In this document: piece by piece, positions 12,001 through 22,844 of the stretch
How positions within the stretch are numbered: position 1 is the stretch's first letter
Layout of the letters: each line of letters begins with the position of its first letter
Assembly: GCF_026230105.1 (NCBI RefSeq)
Contig: NC_079482.1
Location: forward strand, 7,688,001-7,752,000
Direction: 5' to 3'
DNA from: Diorhabda sublineata
Lineage: Eukaryota > Arthropoda > Insecta > Coleoptera > Chrysomelidae
DNA: 64,000 nucleotides
Notes under the pieces: generated by a model
Told to the model about the DNA's origin: nothing
The model's database searches: none
What the model saw: the letters and a program-made list of their open reading frames with translations, nothing else
Program-made: the position numbers and the translations under genes

Positions 12001-15000
12001 AAATCATCATCAGACAAATTTTGAATCAACTGTGGATATATAAAATTCTTATGCTTCCAAATTTTCTTGCTTTTAGGTCTCTTCTGATTAGAAATTAGTT
12101 TCTTTTATAATTTTTTAGTCTTTATAATATTTTGATAAAAAATAAAAGAAGTTGAAACCACAAAGTTTCTTGTTTTTGAAAAAATTATAAAAGAAACTAA
12201 TTTCAAATCAGAAAAGATCTAGTCAAAAATATTTAGCAGCAAAAACATATGAAAAAGTTTAAGAAATAAGATATTAAAGAAATTTATAAAATTCACATTA
12301 TACATTTTTGGGAAATATCAATGTCTAGTACTTAAACATAGATTGTTTTGGAACATAATATTTTTTTTCGCCCTGATTTGAAAAAATAATTTATGACAGC
12401 AGTGTGGACAAAGTTTTCCACTAATTAGATTTTCCATATGGGATTTTGGTGTTAAGATCAAACATATACATATTTGTTTTCAACTTCTACGTATATTACT
12501 ATACCCTGATAACATTAAAATCTTCGTTTCCATCTTAGGAATTACTTCAACATTGTAATCCAGGAAGGAAAATATTATTCAATACAGAAAATCTCAGAAT
12601 ATAAATTCATTCCTCGAAGTGTGTGTTTTATTTTAATGAAATCCCTGAAGGTATCGATATTTTCAGACACTGGTGTAAAATTACATTGAAATTGTAACAT
12701 TGATTCGTATAGAACATCAAATTATTTATTTTTCAATACGGATACATATCTAAATAGCTCACTAACTCTTCTTTTCATTCATTGCTTCGTTCCTCTGCTT
12801 TTAGATAGTTTTATCCCTGATATTTGATTTTGACATTAGAATATCATAATCCGAATAAAAATTTCGTCACGTACTATCGACCAAACTCGTCGTTTACTAG
12901 ATATGTCTCTCAAAAAACAACACTTTCCAGGAAGAACTTTTTTTCATCCCACATTACTTATATGGAATTGTCATTTTTCTTCGGTACTTATTGTCTTTTC
13001 TAATAATTAGTCTATTTTTATGTAAGTATGTGAGAGAGTAATAAAACCTAATTCCTTATGTAAAACTTAGTACGGTCATTTTAAGTATTGTTACAGAATA
13101 ATCTAAATATTTCTTTAAATTTTCATGAGTTAATACTAGGTTCTCAAACTTGTATTAGTCTTTTAAAACTGCAACAGACAAATGTTTGGAGTAGTCAAAA
13201 GTAGCTATATATTTTCAATAATTTGGTTTAGTTAAAACTTGCGAGATGCAGTGTGAAAATTCGGTCCTTTCACAGTTCATGAGAAAACATTAATATTTAA
13301 TTCTTTCAAATCATTTACGGACACAAATTTATGTAAAATTGTTGATAACATTAGTCATTACAGAAGAGAAATATGATGAGTTTCAAATATCCCGTGAAGC
13401 TACAAGATAACCAAAGTCTCAAACAGAAAATCATTTGAGAGAAAGTCAAGAAAGTCCGACGGTTGACAAAGTTCTTGTCATTGTTTGAGATGATTAGAGG
13501 ATTACCCTGAAATGAGTCAAAGCTCACTATGAAAACAGATTTTTGCTGGAAAAATTATCCCAGAAAGTCTATTTAAATAGAAAATAATGATATTGTAGTT
13601 TGGAGAAGAAACTGATTGAGGCATGAGAGAAATGAGAAACCAAAGAAGAAATATTAATATTTTATTTAAATTAAACATGGATCAACGATAGATACAAAAA
13701 ACAATAAATGTGGAAGTAAAACAAGAAACAATTTTAAAGTACATAAACATAAAGGAACGCTAATAGAATTCGAGAAAAGTAGAAAATTTCATGTATTTGG
13801 GTGTACTACTAGATAATAAATGCCAAGAAAAAAAAAGGAAATGGAACTAAGCGTTACCAAAAGTAACAGTTGTGTAGGCAGTATTAGAAGAATATTAACA
13901 TCGAAAGAGATAACCAGATCTACGACAGATCGAATTTATAAGACAATGTTGACCCCTACCCGCATATACATCTGTAAAATTTGACAAATAAAAATAAACA
14001 GAAATTGGATATCTGGGAGAGCAGAATATTGAGAAGAATTTTTAGAGGAAAGCAGACAGAATTTAGGATGGGAGATCTAACCATAAAATTTATACACTTT
14101 TCAGTGAAGCACCTATCAGCGCGTTTATGAAGACAAAAATATTACAGTGAGCAATGACAGCCTCTTCAAACGAGTGACATGGAAGATACCAGTGGGCAAG
14201 AGGAGAAGAGGTACACCAAAAAAAAAACGGTGAGGAGAAGCGGTGGAAGATGACCTTAGAGAGAAAAACTCCCAGAGCTGGAGAGAAAAATCCACGGACC
14301 GAAAGAAGTAGAGAAAAATTACAAAGCTATCGACCTAAATGGTCTTTATATAGGGGTAAATATATATGGATCAACGAGGGACATACAGCAGTTAAATTTT
14401 GGCAAGATTAAACAATTAAAAGTAGTAGACAGACTTTTTTGAATAATTTATCAACTGGTTTAAATACACTAACAGAAAAGAGGCGCAGACTGTTAATAGT
14501 TAATAGGAAGTTCAAACGGTTTTGGTATTGACTTTTGAATCTACTCGTTCCGGTGACTACCTTGAGAACATAAATGTTGGTGTTTTTGAAGAATTATTCT
14601 AACAAATGATAGATATTCTTTCTCAAAACTGTATAATAGTAATGGATAATGCAGGTTATCTCTCGAGACTTTTAGAAAAATCGACCCAACCACATAGTTA
14701 GAAAAAGATTTATAGAATTGGCTTAATCGAAGAATATAAATTTCCATCCCGCTTGAGCGTGAATATGAACGCTTCATCATTTGTTTTAATTATTACTCTC
14801 TCATCCATAAATATAAGCTTTAATGGAAGTGTATAGTTTTCCACATCGTTTAGAGCTTTTCGTAATCCGGAATCCAGTGGCAATATTTGAAAGCTTTAAC
14901 ACTTCTATAATGTTACAATTTAAACGTGAGCTTAGAAGGGTTTAAGGTGATCCTGTTCTTCTTGCATGAAAAATGTCATTTGTATTTAAATTTATTGTTG

Positions 15001-18000
15001 AACTCAATCTTGGGGGTAGACGATAAAATCCTATTCCAAAAATCATATTTTTTTTCGAAATATTTCCAATATATGGCATAGAATCTCGAACAAAACATGT
15101 AGAGAAGAAAACTTTCCAATAAATTGGATAGGATTACTTTTATAGTCTTGCAGTAGAAACCGAAATATTGGAAAATAAAAAAATGTAGCTTTTCTTTCTT
15201 TTTATTTACTCATATGTGCAAAGTTTGACTAGTAAACATCGAAATATTTTCAACAAAATTTTTTTTTGTGCAATACTTGAACAGATCTATACAATTATTA
15301 AAAAATACGTCAAATCATAACTAAGTGGAATCAATATTCACGGATAAATTCGAATTAAAAAATACGCTGATAACCCCCTAGTGTTAATGCGCATTATATA
15401 AGAAAAAAATCGTTCTATTTGATTTAATTGCAAATTCATATATATTTTCTAAATATAAAACATGATTTATTAAAAATATTGAAAAAAGTAATTACATCAG
15501 TTTACTGAATTTTTCAAACAAATATGCTTTCACGTTTTCTAACCCTTAGGAAAATTTCTAAACACATTTGAATTAATCCTTAGGAATATGACATTCTTTT
15601 ACTTCATCACACTTGCTATTAAACTCGTAAAAAGTTCCTACTATCCACAGTTACCCCTCTAGCTTTGTAATATAATCTAGAAACATCAATTTTCTCCCTA
15701 TATGGAAAATTGCCTCGTTTCCAAAATACTCATTAATAAATTTTTGTACTACTAAGTAAACTTTTACCTTAATTGGTTTATTGTAACCATTTGCTACAGA
15801 AACACGATATTTGTCTTCCTTTGAATCGCCGCCGAAATTGAGCTCGGCCACTGTGTAAGGAGAATTACATTTCTTGTATTGACAGTCCTCGGATCTTGCA
15901 AATATTTTTCCCGACCAAGTATCTTCAAGGATCACAGAAGCCTGAAAATATGAAAAATGACATGACATCTTCCTTCATACATTTTAAAGTCAAGGAATTT
16001 TTTGATATTGTTTTCAATATTTATTAATCTGTTATGGAATCTCATGAATGATGGAATAATGATCGAAATGAAAGGTTATTTCATCCAACTTATCTTGTAC
16101 TTTTTGACGAATTGGTTCTGATAAGGCGCAGATAATATCTTCATTTAAAATCCCATTTCATAGTAAAGAAAATACTGAGATAAAATTGAAGGACAATAGT
16201 AACTGATATAATTTAACAATATCAGCTTTAGTTGACTAGATTTCTTCAGAGACGCTGGATCGAAAACCTCATTAAACAAATATAAAAAGAGATTAGGAAA
16301 ACGATGAGTGCTCAGACTCAGATGAAGGGATAATACCCTCATTGATTCAAATTCCCGTGGAATATATGACTAGAGAGGCGAAAAAAGCAAAATTGAAGCA
16401 AATGTTTGTGCTTCTAGCAATAACCCAATAAATTATGAAGCTAAAGAGAATATTTAGAATCAGCTCCCCGTATACTTAATTATTATTTCAATTCATTGTA
16501 AACATTACAAAACATTCTTGAGATAAACTGTCATGATGACGCATTGTAAAGAAAATAACTAACGACACTCAAAATCCGCGTTTTAGAGAACAGACAAAAG
16601 ATTATGAAGATTCTCTCGAGTAAGCTCTGCAAATGATAATTTATCGTACCTCCTCGGCTATAAATTCTCTCATTCTTCCAAAGATTCTTTCACAATGTTC
16701 TTTTGAAATCTCTTCTACATAATTGTATTTATTAATTGACTTTGATGAATTTATTATAAAATTTTTAGAATTTTCCACAACATTCTGGACACAAAACACG
16801 ATCATTTCGTTGAAATACAAAACAAACACCACACTAATTTGTCATGTTTACTTATGAGGTGAATGTGGAGTGCTCAAGACAATTCAAACGAACATTCAAT
16901 TCACGTAGAACATTTTTGTCCCCTTAACATCAAATAACAATATAATGTCTATATTAACAAGACTATTACTTAATTTATCATTCTAATATATATTAAAAAC
17001 ATCCACATAAATACATTTTTTTATTTATTGTTAATCAATTATAGTTATCGAATCTGTTATCGTGTTATTTCGTTACTGCTTCTAGAAATAACACTGTTAA
17101 TTGGTACGGGGGCGGAAATAATTACTTCTATCCACGAAATCATTTTTTTGAGTTTGCTAACAGAAAGGATGGATCATTTTCGGTAATCATTTCGAAGAAA
17201 TGGCCAGACTCATTGTCGTCATGTAACAAATTCTTCCCTCTTAAGTCCGAGCATTTTTCCAAATAGTCAGTGAATATTACTCCTTTTAAATCCCAAAAAC
17301 TATAGTCGCTATCTCATTGGCAGAGTTTTTGCTTTTTTGGGATCACGTATATCACATAAAGTATATTGCTTAGTTTGTATTCTTTTGCTTAGGTATAATG
17401 ACACTGATACGCATGTGAAAATTTGCCTCGAAGCTTTATAAAGATGAGCCAAGTCTGAACCAATTTGTTGTATTCTCCTCAGTGGGTAGTAATAATAAAA
17501 TTAGAAATAAGAGAGTGTGAGTCATATTATCGCACGTGTGCAATATTTCTCCTCGTATATATAATGCTGATAACAAACTTTTTTATTTAATATACGAGGT
17601 ATATCCACAGTGGAAAATTCGTTTTTATTTCTATCAACGGTATCGCTGCAATCGCATTTCTGATGAAGGTAAACAAAAACTTGTAACACGCATGTACAAA
17701 ATTTCGGAAGCTGTGTGAAACATTAGTTTAACAGTTGTATACTTGTGTATTTTCTGTATTTCTACTGGTTTTTTGTGTAACCAAACGGAACTCACTTTGT
17801 GGATATTTTGACAAAGACCAAAAGAAAAACAAAGAGTACTGAGAAGTAAAACGTTAAAAAATTATACCTCGTATTATACTATTCGTGGCAAAAACCTATA
17901 ATAGTTGAAACCACTTTGACTATGCCAATTTTAGGAGTGTTTTAGGTAATTTTTCATTTAAGAACGAAGGTTTCATTTTCTTAAGGGAATAGAACATATC

Positions 18001-18898
18001 TAGAACACGCATAAAATTCTACATTCAATTAACAATTTATACCGACAAAGTAAAAACCCTAGAAATTTGGACGATTCTACATTTATCTCTATTATTGATA
18101 TTTTGCTTAAACTGAAAAATCGAGGTGTTGAATCATTTATTATGACCTAACCTACCCTTACCAAAACTAGTTTCTGATCAGAAGAAGCTCAAAAAGTAAC
18201 TACACACGTTAACGCATACGAACAATATGTTGAAATGCATATAAATGCAGATATCGTCTTTTTGAAAACACCTAATGTATTGGTTGATGAAAAACGTAAT
18301 TTAGGCAAAAACTTGCACATATATTTCAGAGAGATTGCCCAACAAGTTGCAGTGAAATTTCTCTCTTTAAGAAACCAAAATTCTCGCATACACCTGAACC
18401 AAACTTTTAGAAGAAAGTTTATATGAGAAACATCAAAATTAATTTTGAGCATTTTATGGCGTGTTTTATAAGTTAAAAAGTTTCATAGATCACTTTTAAA
18501 GATTTAAAACAGTTGTATTATGAATTCAGATTATAGAGATTATATATAAATAAGATTTCACATTCGTAAACATTCACGTATACCATATATAATGATTCAT
18601 TGACGTTATCCAAAACTTTGTCAACCAGTTCAAATAAAATACGTCTGAATTTTGATTGTAGATAATTCAATAATTTATGTTAATTTTATGATAACAGTTG
18701 GGTAATTATTTTAACAAACGCGTTTCAAAATGTATCTACCATTTGTCCTGGTGGAAGAGCAAAGCTGTCTTCATTCGTCATCTCTATCCAAAGTCCTTCA
18801 AGTCCAGTGTTTTTAATTTGGATCCCCTTGATATGTCTAGGGGGAAAAGCACTGACCACTTGTAACAGCGCACAAACAGCAAGCATAATTCTATACAT
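8874..18898 (-). CDS. thaumatin-like protein, small form, complete three-exon gene
   Basis: Joining exons 18898-18740, 15941-15768 and 9089-8874 gives 182 residues ending in TAA. All borders are GT-AG and both introns are phase 0, so the frame is uninterrupted. Residues 1-17 are a secretion signal (MYRIMLAVCALLQVVSA). The mature part follows the thaumatin order: a first beta strand (IKGIQIKNTG), ALPPGQ, WSGKIFAR (62-69), the SEDC site, AELNFGGDS, then VSVANGYNKPIKIQPTG leading into the cysteine-rich end. Mature cysteines are at 73, 78, 121, 126, 134, 151, 162 and 171: eight, against sixteen in standard family members of about 220-240 residues. The last exon goes straight from NIVSCK to FEKLCPQA, so the usual TDEYCC-bearing segment is absent, and VDGYN is changed to ANGYN. 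Family members bind or cleave beta-glucans and act in antifungal defence; activity here is uncertain. MITE and LINE debris fills the introns. Confidence 0.88.
9165..9720 (-). mobile_element. mariner element with internally deleted transposase
   Basis: The open frame 9686-9270 (138 codons, no stops) belongs to a mariner transposase of the type ending in GDYVEK. It keeps the helix-turn-helix linker block (EWCRKYKDGREDVHDEGSQG), the second helix region (DDLVQRVVRMVKENRRFIIT, then STEFSEVSKSVLYSTVTERLGC) and the extreme C-terminus (FFEEGIEKFVHRYHKCLN). The whole catalytic DDE domain is gone, and a smaller deletion joins NFLQAE to WCRKYK. Downstream at 9166-9185 is acgagggccgttttttgcag, a likely terminal repeat. 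The element lies about 75 bases upstream of exon 3 of the thaumatin-like gene, on the same strand. What remains is a DNA-binding domain without nuclease. Confidence 0.8.
9960..10312 (+). pseudogene. Jockey-like LINE reverse transcriptase, 5' half of a split fragment
   Basis: Readable RT blocks on the plus strand are TMILKPGIVPE (about 10037, the motif before the fingers), EQINEEFEIKKYYFAVFLDIGQAINKI (about 10189-10270, holding the first catalytic Asp in FLDI-QA), then a stop and KASYLWRLRQMHL to about 10309. The continuation is found after an inserted block at about 10730. This order matches Jockey-clade RTs. It is inactive because of stops, frame changes and the insertion. Confidence 0.75.
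10313..10724. mobile_element. GC-richer insert splitting the Jockey RT
   Basis: The RT frame stops at RQMHL near 10309 and resumes with PTNFYKILYQQI near 10732, which is the expected next block. The 400-odd bases between are therefore a later insertion. They are clearly richer in G and C than the neighbourhood and hold runs of cagcag and two copies of a cgac-cttctgtcg type palindrome (10477-10496). The six bases ctaaaa occur at both junctions (10307-10312 and 10719-10724) and could be a short target duplication. No protein or tRNA-like promoter box was recognised, so the class is unknown. Confidence 0.5.
10725..10890 (+). pseudogene. Jockey-like LINE reverse transcriptase, 3' half of the split fragment
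   Basis: The frame resumes with PTNFYKILYQQIVHKH and runs into IHCGVVEGSILGLILDLIF, the degenerate form of the GVPQGSVLGP-LF block of RTs, followed by TANLHTNISTATH, where the active-site box should begin. Catalytic FADD is not preserved. It continues the fragment at 9960-10312. Confidence 0.75.
10900..13640. other. intron 2 sequence, mostly unrecognised
   Basis: This lies in the 6.7-kb second intron of the thaumatin-like gene. A 60-codon open frame at 11217-11399 (GDIKKFDRVRIEKL...) resembles no family I can name. The one clear structure is the inverted repeat at 12075-12221. Confidence 0.45.
12075..12221. repeat. imperfect inverted repeat, arms about 42 bp, loop about 60 bp
   Basis: The left arm (12075-12116, containing gaaattagtttcttttataa) and the reverse complement of the right arm (12179-12221, containing gaaattagtttcttttataa) match almost completely. 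It could fold as one long hairpin and may be a small foldback or MITE remnant in the intron. Confidence 0.7.
13650..14365 (+). pseudogene. LINE 3' end (C-terminal ORF2 fragment)
   Basis: A decayed C-terminal part of a non-LTR retrotransposon polyprotein on the plus strand. Readable blocks are NSCVGSIRRILTSKEITRSTTDRIYKTMLTP (13862-13955), a degenerate 'TRIYICKI' where VLYGSETW is expected, ESRQNLGWEI, VGKRRRGTPKKKR (about 14195-14230) and VEDDLREKNSQSWREKSTDRKK (14248-14310). The order rim-helix, GRPRKRW-like basic stretch and W--KA-DR-KWR tail is characteristic of LINE C-termini. Multiple frameshifts are present. It sits in intron 2 of the thaumatin-like gene in the opposite orientation. Confidence 0.8.
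14370..15760. other. intron 2 sequence next to exon 2, nothing recognised
   Basis: AT-rich. A 79-codon open frame on the minus strand (14780-14541) has no recognisable motif. No further coding exon of the thaumatin-like gene is needed here, because exons 2 and 3 join in phase and in family order. Confidence 0.5.
15768..15941 (-). CDS. thaumatin-like gene, exon 2 (core of the thaumatin fold)
   Basis: Encodes residues 54-111. It is preceded by a pyrimidine-rich TTTTCAG acceptor and followed by GTAAAAG after ATTAAG. It is 174 bases long, exactly 58 codons, so both borders are phase 0. It contains the diagnostic WSGKIFAR, the SEDC site and ANGYNKPIK. Confidence 0.92.
15945..17590. other. intron 1 of the thaumatin-like gene, no named feature
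   Basis: Two short minus-strand open frames (16342-16145 and 16832-16641) show no family motif. Nothing else recognised. Confidence 0.5.
17593..17873. mobile_element. mariner-type MITE in intron 1
   Basis: Both ends carry the inverted 9-mer CGAGGTATA (17595-17603, and its reverse complement 17863-17871), each flanked outside by TA (17593-17594, 17872-17873), the usual target duplication of Tc1/mariner elements. The 277-bp interior holds no transposase; the short open frame at 17536-17718 crosses the element border and is chance. This is a non-autonomous element in the first intron of the thaumatin-like gene. Confidence 0.65.
18740..18898 (-). CDS. thaumatin-like gene, exon 1 (signal peptide and N-terminus)
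   Basis: Encodes residues 1-53. The ATG at 18898 is preceded by AAAA, a suitable insect start context, and opens directly into a hydrophobic signal peptide with a small residue (A17) at the likely cleavage site. The exon ends in CAAATG followed by GTAGAT at 18739, phase 0. If read through, the frame hits a stop after four codons, supporting the splice. Confidence 0.88.
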
Positions 18899-18980
18899 TT
18901 TTGTAAACCGAAAATTGATCGCCGACTTATTTAAACGGTTACAGAGAACTTGTATTTTGAGAAGATTTCCTCTGCGCGGT

Positions 18981-18988
18981 TATATAAA
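18981..18988 (-). promoter_or_regulatory. TATA box of the thaumatin-like gene
   Basis: On the minus strand TTTATATA is followed by a GC-rich patch (ACCGCGCAGAGG), about 83 bases upstream of the ATG at 18898. A start about 30 bases downstream would leave a 5' leader of roughly 50-55 bases. Nothing else TATA-like is as well placed. Confidence 0.5.
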
Positions 18989-18999
18989 TTTCTCAACTA

Positions 19000-19780
19000 C
19001 GTGTTTGACCGAAATAAATTAACCATTTTTATATTAATTGTAAACATGTTTGTAATCTTTTGTTGTCTTATTGATGCGGGTAACAGGGGCGTATTCGGTA
19101 CACATGAACTCAATAGTCAAGATAAAACTATTTAATCTTATCTATATTTTTCAAATATTTTGCTAGTCTATTTGATAATTATTTGAATGTTTATTTCATA
19201 GCTTCATCGCAATAGCTATGATTTTCAAATTAATAATCAATTCATGAATTAGTGTTAGAGTGAATTAAGTGAGTTGATAATCTATTACCTTTTTATTTAT
19301 CACTCTTACTCCAAACTTACCTTGCAGCCATCTCAGCAGATGTACACCGAGTGGATCGCATGCGGGCGTCAAAACAATAGGCGGCCGGTCGCATCATCTA
19401 ATACAATCGAGTCGAAATTTGGTATTCTGAGGGACTAGTACGAATTTGTGTCATAGGAATAATGATAATTTATCAAAGGCAGAGATCATGATGTTCAAAT
19501 TTGATCCAATTATTTCGGGAGATCTACAATACTTATTGCAACATTTTCAAAATGAAGTGATCAATATTTTAAGCGAACTATTCGTTATGAGACACATTTT
19601 CGAAAAAGCCAAATATTTTGCTATAATTTTCGAAGACTCATCACTAAATATTAAGGGTATGGGGATAAAAAATCCGTACATTTCTAGACAGCTTAGCAAG
19701 GAAAGTAGGCGTTGACTGAAATGTTATTGTTTCTTGTAATTGGGCAGTTGTCCGAAATATAAACTTTAGTCTCTGTTAGA
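19000..19780. other. upstream intergenic sequence of the thaumatin-like gene
   Basis: No gene recognised. An 89-codon plus-strand open frame at 19446-19715 (FDPIISGDLQYLLQHF...) has no known motif and does not show splice sites worth trusting. A GC-rich patch with gcatgcggg and gcggccggtcgc at 19357-19392 stands out from the AT-rich background. Confidence 0.4.
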
Positions 19781-19794
19781 AGTTTAGTTTCAAG

Positions 19795-20609
19795 TATGGA
19801 AAATCTAAAAAAAAATGAACGACGTAAAACACTTTGCCATTTTGATCAGACAGAAAATCAGAAATGCCAAAAAAAGAGAGATTTGGTTGAAGCGGCTCAC
19901 GGATAATTGGGAGTCATTTAGCGAAAATTGATCAGAAAATCGATAAGAAATATGTAAGCAAAATTCTAAAGGAACAGAATGTAGTTCAAAAATCAAATCA
20001 AATTTTCTGAGAAGCAACAAATGGAACAAAAAGAAGTCTCAGTGAAAATGTGTTTTCTCTTGCTAAAGGGTTTGTAAGGCGTTATCGAGAATGAGTCATA
20101 TTTTATTTTTGATGGGAGTAACAATAATAAAACTTATTATTTTCAGAAGAAGTCAATTCAGAAGTGTATTTCTAAAGTCACAATAAATTCAACTCGAACG
20201 TGTGGGTACGATTGGAGATATCTTCTTGTGGTCATTCATCAGCATACATGTGACCTTCTGGAAATTCTGTAACTGCAAAAATATATGAAAAAGAGTGTGT
20301 TAGATCTAGATCAATACAGATCGTGAAGAAACAGCATCCTAAAGGAAATTTTATGTTCAAGCCAGATATTGCAACTGCTCATAATGCAAAGAACGTTATG
20401 TAAGAATTGGGCCAATTGAACGTTTTTGGACAAATTTGAAACGAAACGTATATTCTGAAGGTTGGGAAGTAACTACACATAAAGAATTAAAAAAGATAAT
20501 TCTATGGAAACTCCAGCAAACACCAGATTCAGTATTTCATAATTTAATGCAGCATTTAAAAACAAAAATTAAGAAAGCGAGCCGACTAAGTGCTGATTCA
20601 GTTACATAG
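19795..20609 (+). pseudogene. Tc1/mariner-type transposase relic (IS630-like)
   Basis: A decayed transposase on the plus strand, read over several frames. Blocks in order are an N-terminal basic HTH region (MENLKKNERRKTL, then KKYVSKILKEQNV), the first catalytic block DESYFIFDGSN (about 20087-20125), the middle block with LLVVIHQHTC (degenerate 'VLVWIAIS'), the second block FKPDIATAHNAKNVM (about 20354-20402; the 'WPDLA-SHYA' site) and the third block GPIERFWTNLKRNVYSEGWEV (about 20408-20470). It ends KKASRLSADSVT with a TAG at 20607. It resembles the insect group whose end reads 'RPIEDFW..L...VY.GGW'. Numerous stops and frameshifts make it dead. Confidence 0.8.
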
Positions 20610-20614
20610 AATGT

Positions 20615-22315
20615 GTGAAATTATAGTGTAGTTACGAAAAACTAATAACTTGTTTGTAATTAGATGTGCGAACACAATCGAACATGAAAAGTAAAAAAGA
20701 GCTTCGAAAAAGAATTCTGGATATCATTCCTAGAGCATTAAACGTGTCGTCTCAGGCTCATTGATTAAATCTGATCGTTAATAACGGTGTCAGCTTTAGA
20801 GGTGAAATGTTTTTTATCTGGCATAAGAGATTTATATTTACTTTTATATGTCTAAAATACGGTGGTACATTTAATTAAATATCCCACCAGAGACATGAGA
20901 ACTAAAATATGTGCTATCAATAATACGAATCTAGAAACATTCAAATTTTTTCTTCAGTTTTAATCTAATTCGAAGGCAATGATGATGAAATTATTTCAAA
21001 TTCTTTCCAGTTGTTCAGGACAGCAATAGATCTCATGATTCACCTTGTTATTTGGGTGCTATTCAATGGTATCTATGTGCGAGTTTCGTAACATTTTTAT
21101 TAATTTTAGAGCCTGCATAGACTTAGACATTGATTTGCAGGTACAGCAACAGATATAGAAGTCTTTTCTTTGTCAAAAACAAATAAGTCATGTCACCATA
21201 AAAGCGATTAACTAATAAATAATCCAGTTCAATCAATTGAATTAGCAAAAAAATAGAGCTAAGATCATTTTCATTAGGCACGATTGCTTTTATAGAGGGT
21301 AATCATTCAAAGCAGAATTGAGCCAACGAAGACTTTTGGTTCCATAGATAAGAAGGTTAAATACGGAAAATAATAATTTTGTGCGTTTCGAAGGGGATTC
21401 CCCCGGAACAAAATAAATATTATTAGGGTGGAGTACATATAGTACATATACAGTTTCCATGTTCTTAATATCTGACTTTTCATTTTTTAATATTCGAATT
21501 TTCAATGTAGTAAAGATTTTAAGATGTGGAAATTTATTCTTTTTCTTCATAGTACATACCTGCATTAAGTACATGGGTAGATTTCTGACTTTAAACATAC
21601 TTGATTCGTTCAATTATCCACCTCGCACAACTAAAGTTGAAATAGACACTTCTCTGAATGGTACAGTGTAGGTAAGTGTGGATCTACTTGCGAAAGTAAA
21701 AATATTCGGTCTGATCTATTCTTTACACATGAATTAGTTTATTTATGCTTTGGTTTCTCTTATTTATTCTCTTATTTATATGAGTACGGCTCTGATCCCA
21801 TTATAGTAACATTAATTTAAGATAGAGTAACAGGCTACGCATTACACAACATTGTGACATGTTTTCTCGGAACGTCGATTGACCCAAGATTCATTTTAGA
21901 TATATCGTGCGACATTGTCCAACGTCCAAACAACTGTTCTAGGAATTACTCAACAAATTAATTATATGGTAACTGAAGGTTACGTTCCTGACCCCTACTT
22001 CGTAGTAAAAGTATCATATGAGAAAGTTTCTGTCGAGAACACGTGTAATATCTGAAATTAGTTTTCTCTCTATCAATTAGTGATTTGGCTGTTTTTATTC
22101 ACCATGTTCTTCCTCAATATCATATACAATCATGTTGAACATTCCTCCATTTCGAAAACCATTTTTAGTCACATATTGATTTTCACTAATTCCTTTGCGC
22201 TATCTTTTGATATTCATTTATTTGTTAAAATACATAACCAATAAGTTTTTGTTATGTTTCTGATATCATCTGTCATCATTTCGCCTAAATCTTCCTGATA
22301 GATTAGCTTTAAGAC
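20615..22315. other. non-coding stretch, nothing recognised
   Basis: Short open frames on both strands (for example 21290-21613 minus and 21459-21671 plus) overlap one another and carry no motif. No repeat borders were found. Confidence 0.45.
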
Positions 22316-22699
22316 TTATACAGAATGAGTTTTATGTATGGAACGCCTCAATAATCTTGGAAACGGCTTGTACGATTTTTATAAATTTTTTTTGTGATAC
22401 GACTGGTATTATGGTGGTATCTACATTGTTGTCATCTCTTTCCCTTTTCAGGAAAAATAATGAACTTTGTTATTTCATACAGATTTACCTATATATTTTG
22501 TGTTTTTAGGAATCCAAGAATACTGATTATTTTTTATGTTATTCTTTACACCTAATCATATTTTCGGTCTTATAACTACATTTACATCTCTAACAAAATT
22601 ACAATAAATATTGTACATTTAGGTGGCTACGATTGAATAAACTCGTTTAATTTGATTATTGTTTAATAATTTATGTGCTAGTAAAAATCTCAAAATCTC

Positions 22700-22835
22700 G
22701 TAACAAGGTCTAGTGTCAGTAAGTTAGTAGAAGGTTTAACGAAACTGGTGCAGTAAAATATTTATCCAAATCATAGCGTAGAAAACCTACAATAACTGAA
22801 GACAAATCTGTAAATGTTATAAGTAGATCGACACT
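22700..22835 (+). pseudogene. transposase helix-turn-helix fragment, plus-strand arm
   Basis: Reads TVSKLVEGLTKLVQ with a one-base shift (true family order TVSKLV-KFN-TG-VK), then RRKPTITEDKSVNV. It is the same HTH region as at 23690-23912 but in the opposite orientation, and ends abruptly where the minus-strand copy begins. Confidence 0.7.
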
Positions 22836-22844
22836 TGTGAAGTA

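Noticed and set aside
18807..19135. Two plus-strand open frames of 71 and 61 codons
   Set aside because: They overlap exon 1, the leader and the promoter of the thaumatin-like gene on the other strand and have no motif of their own.
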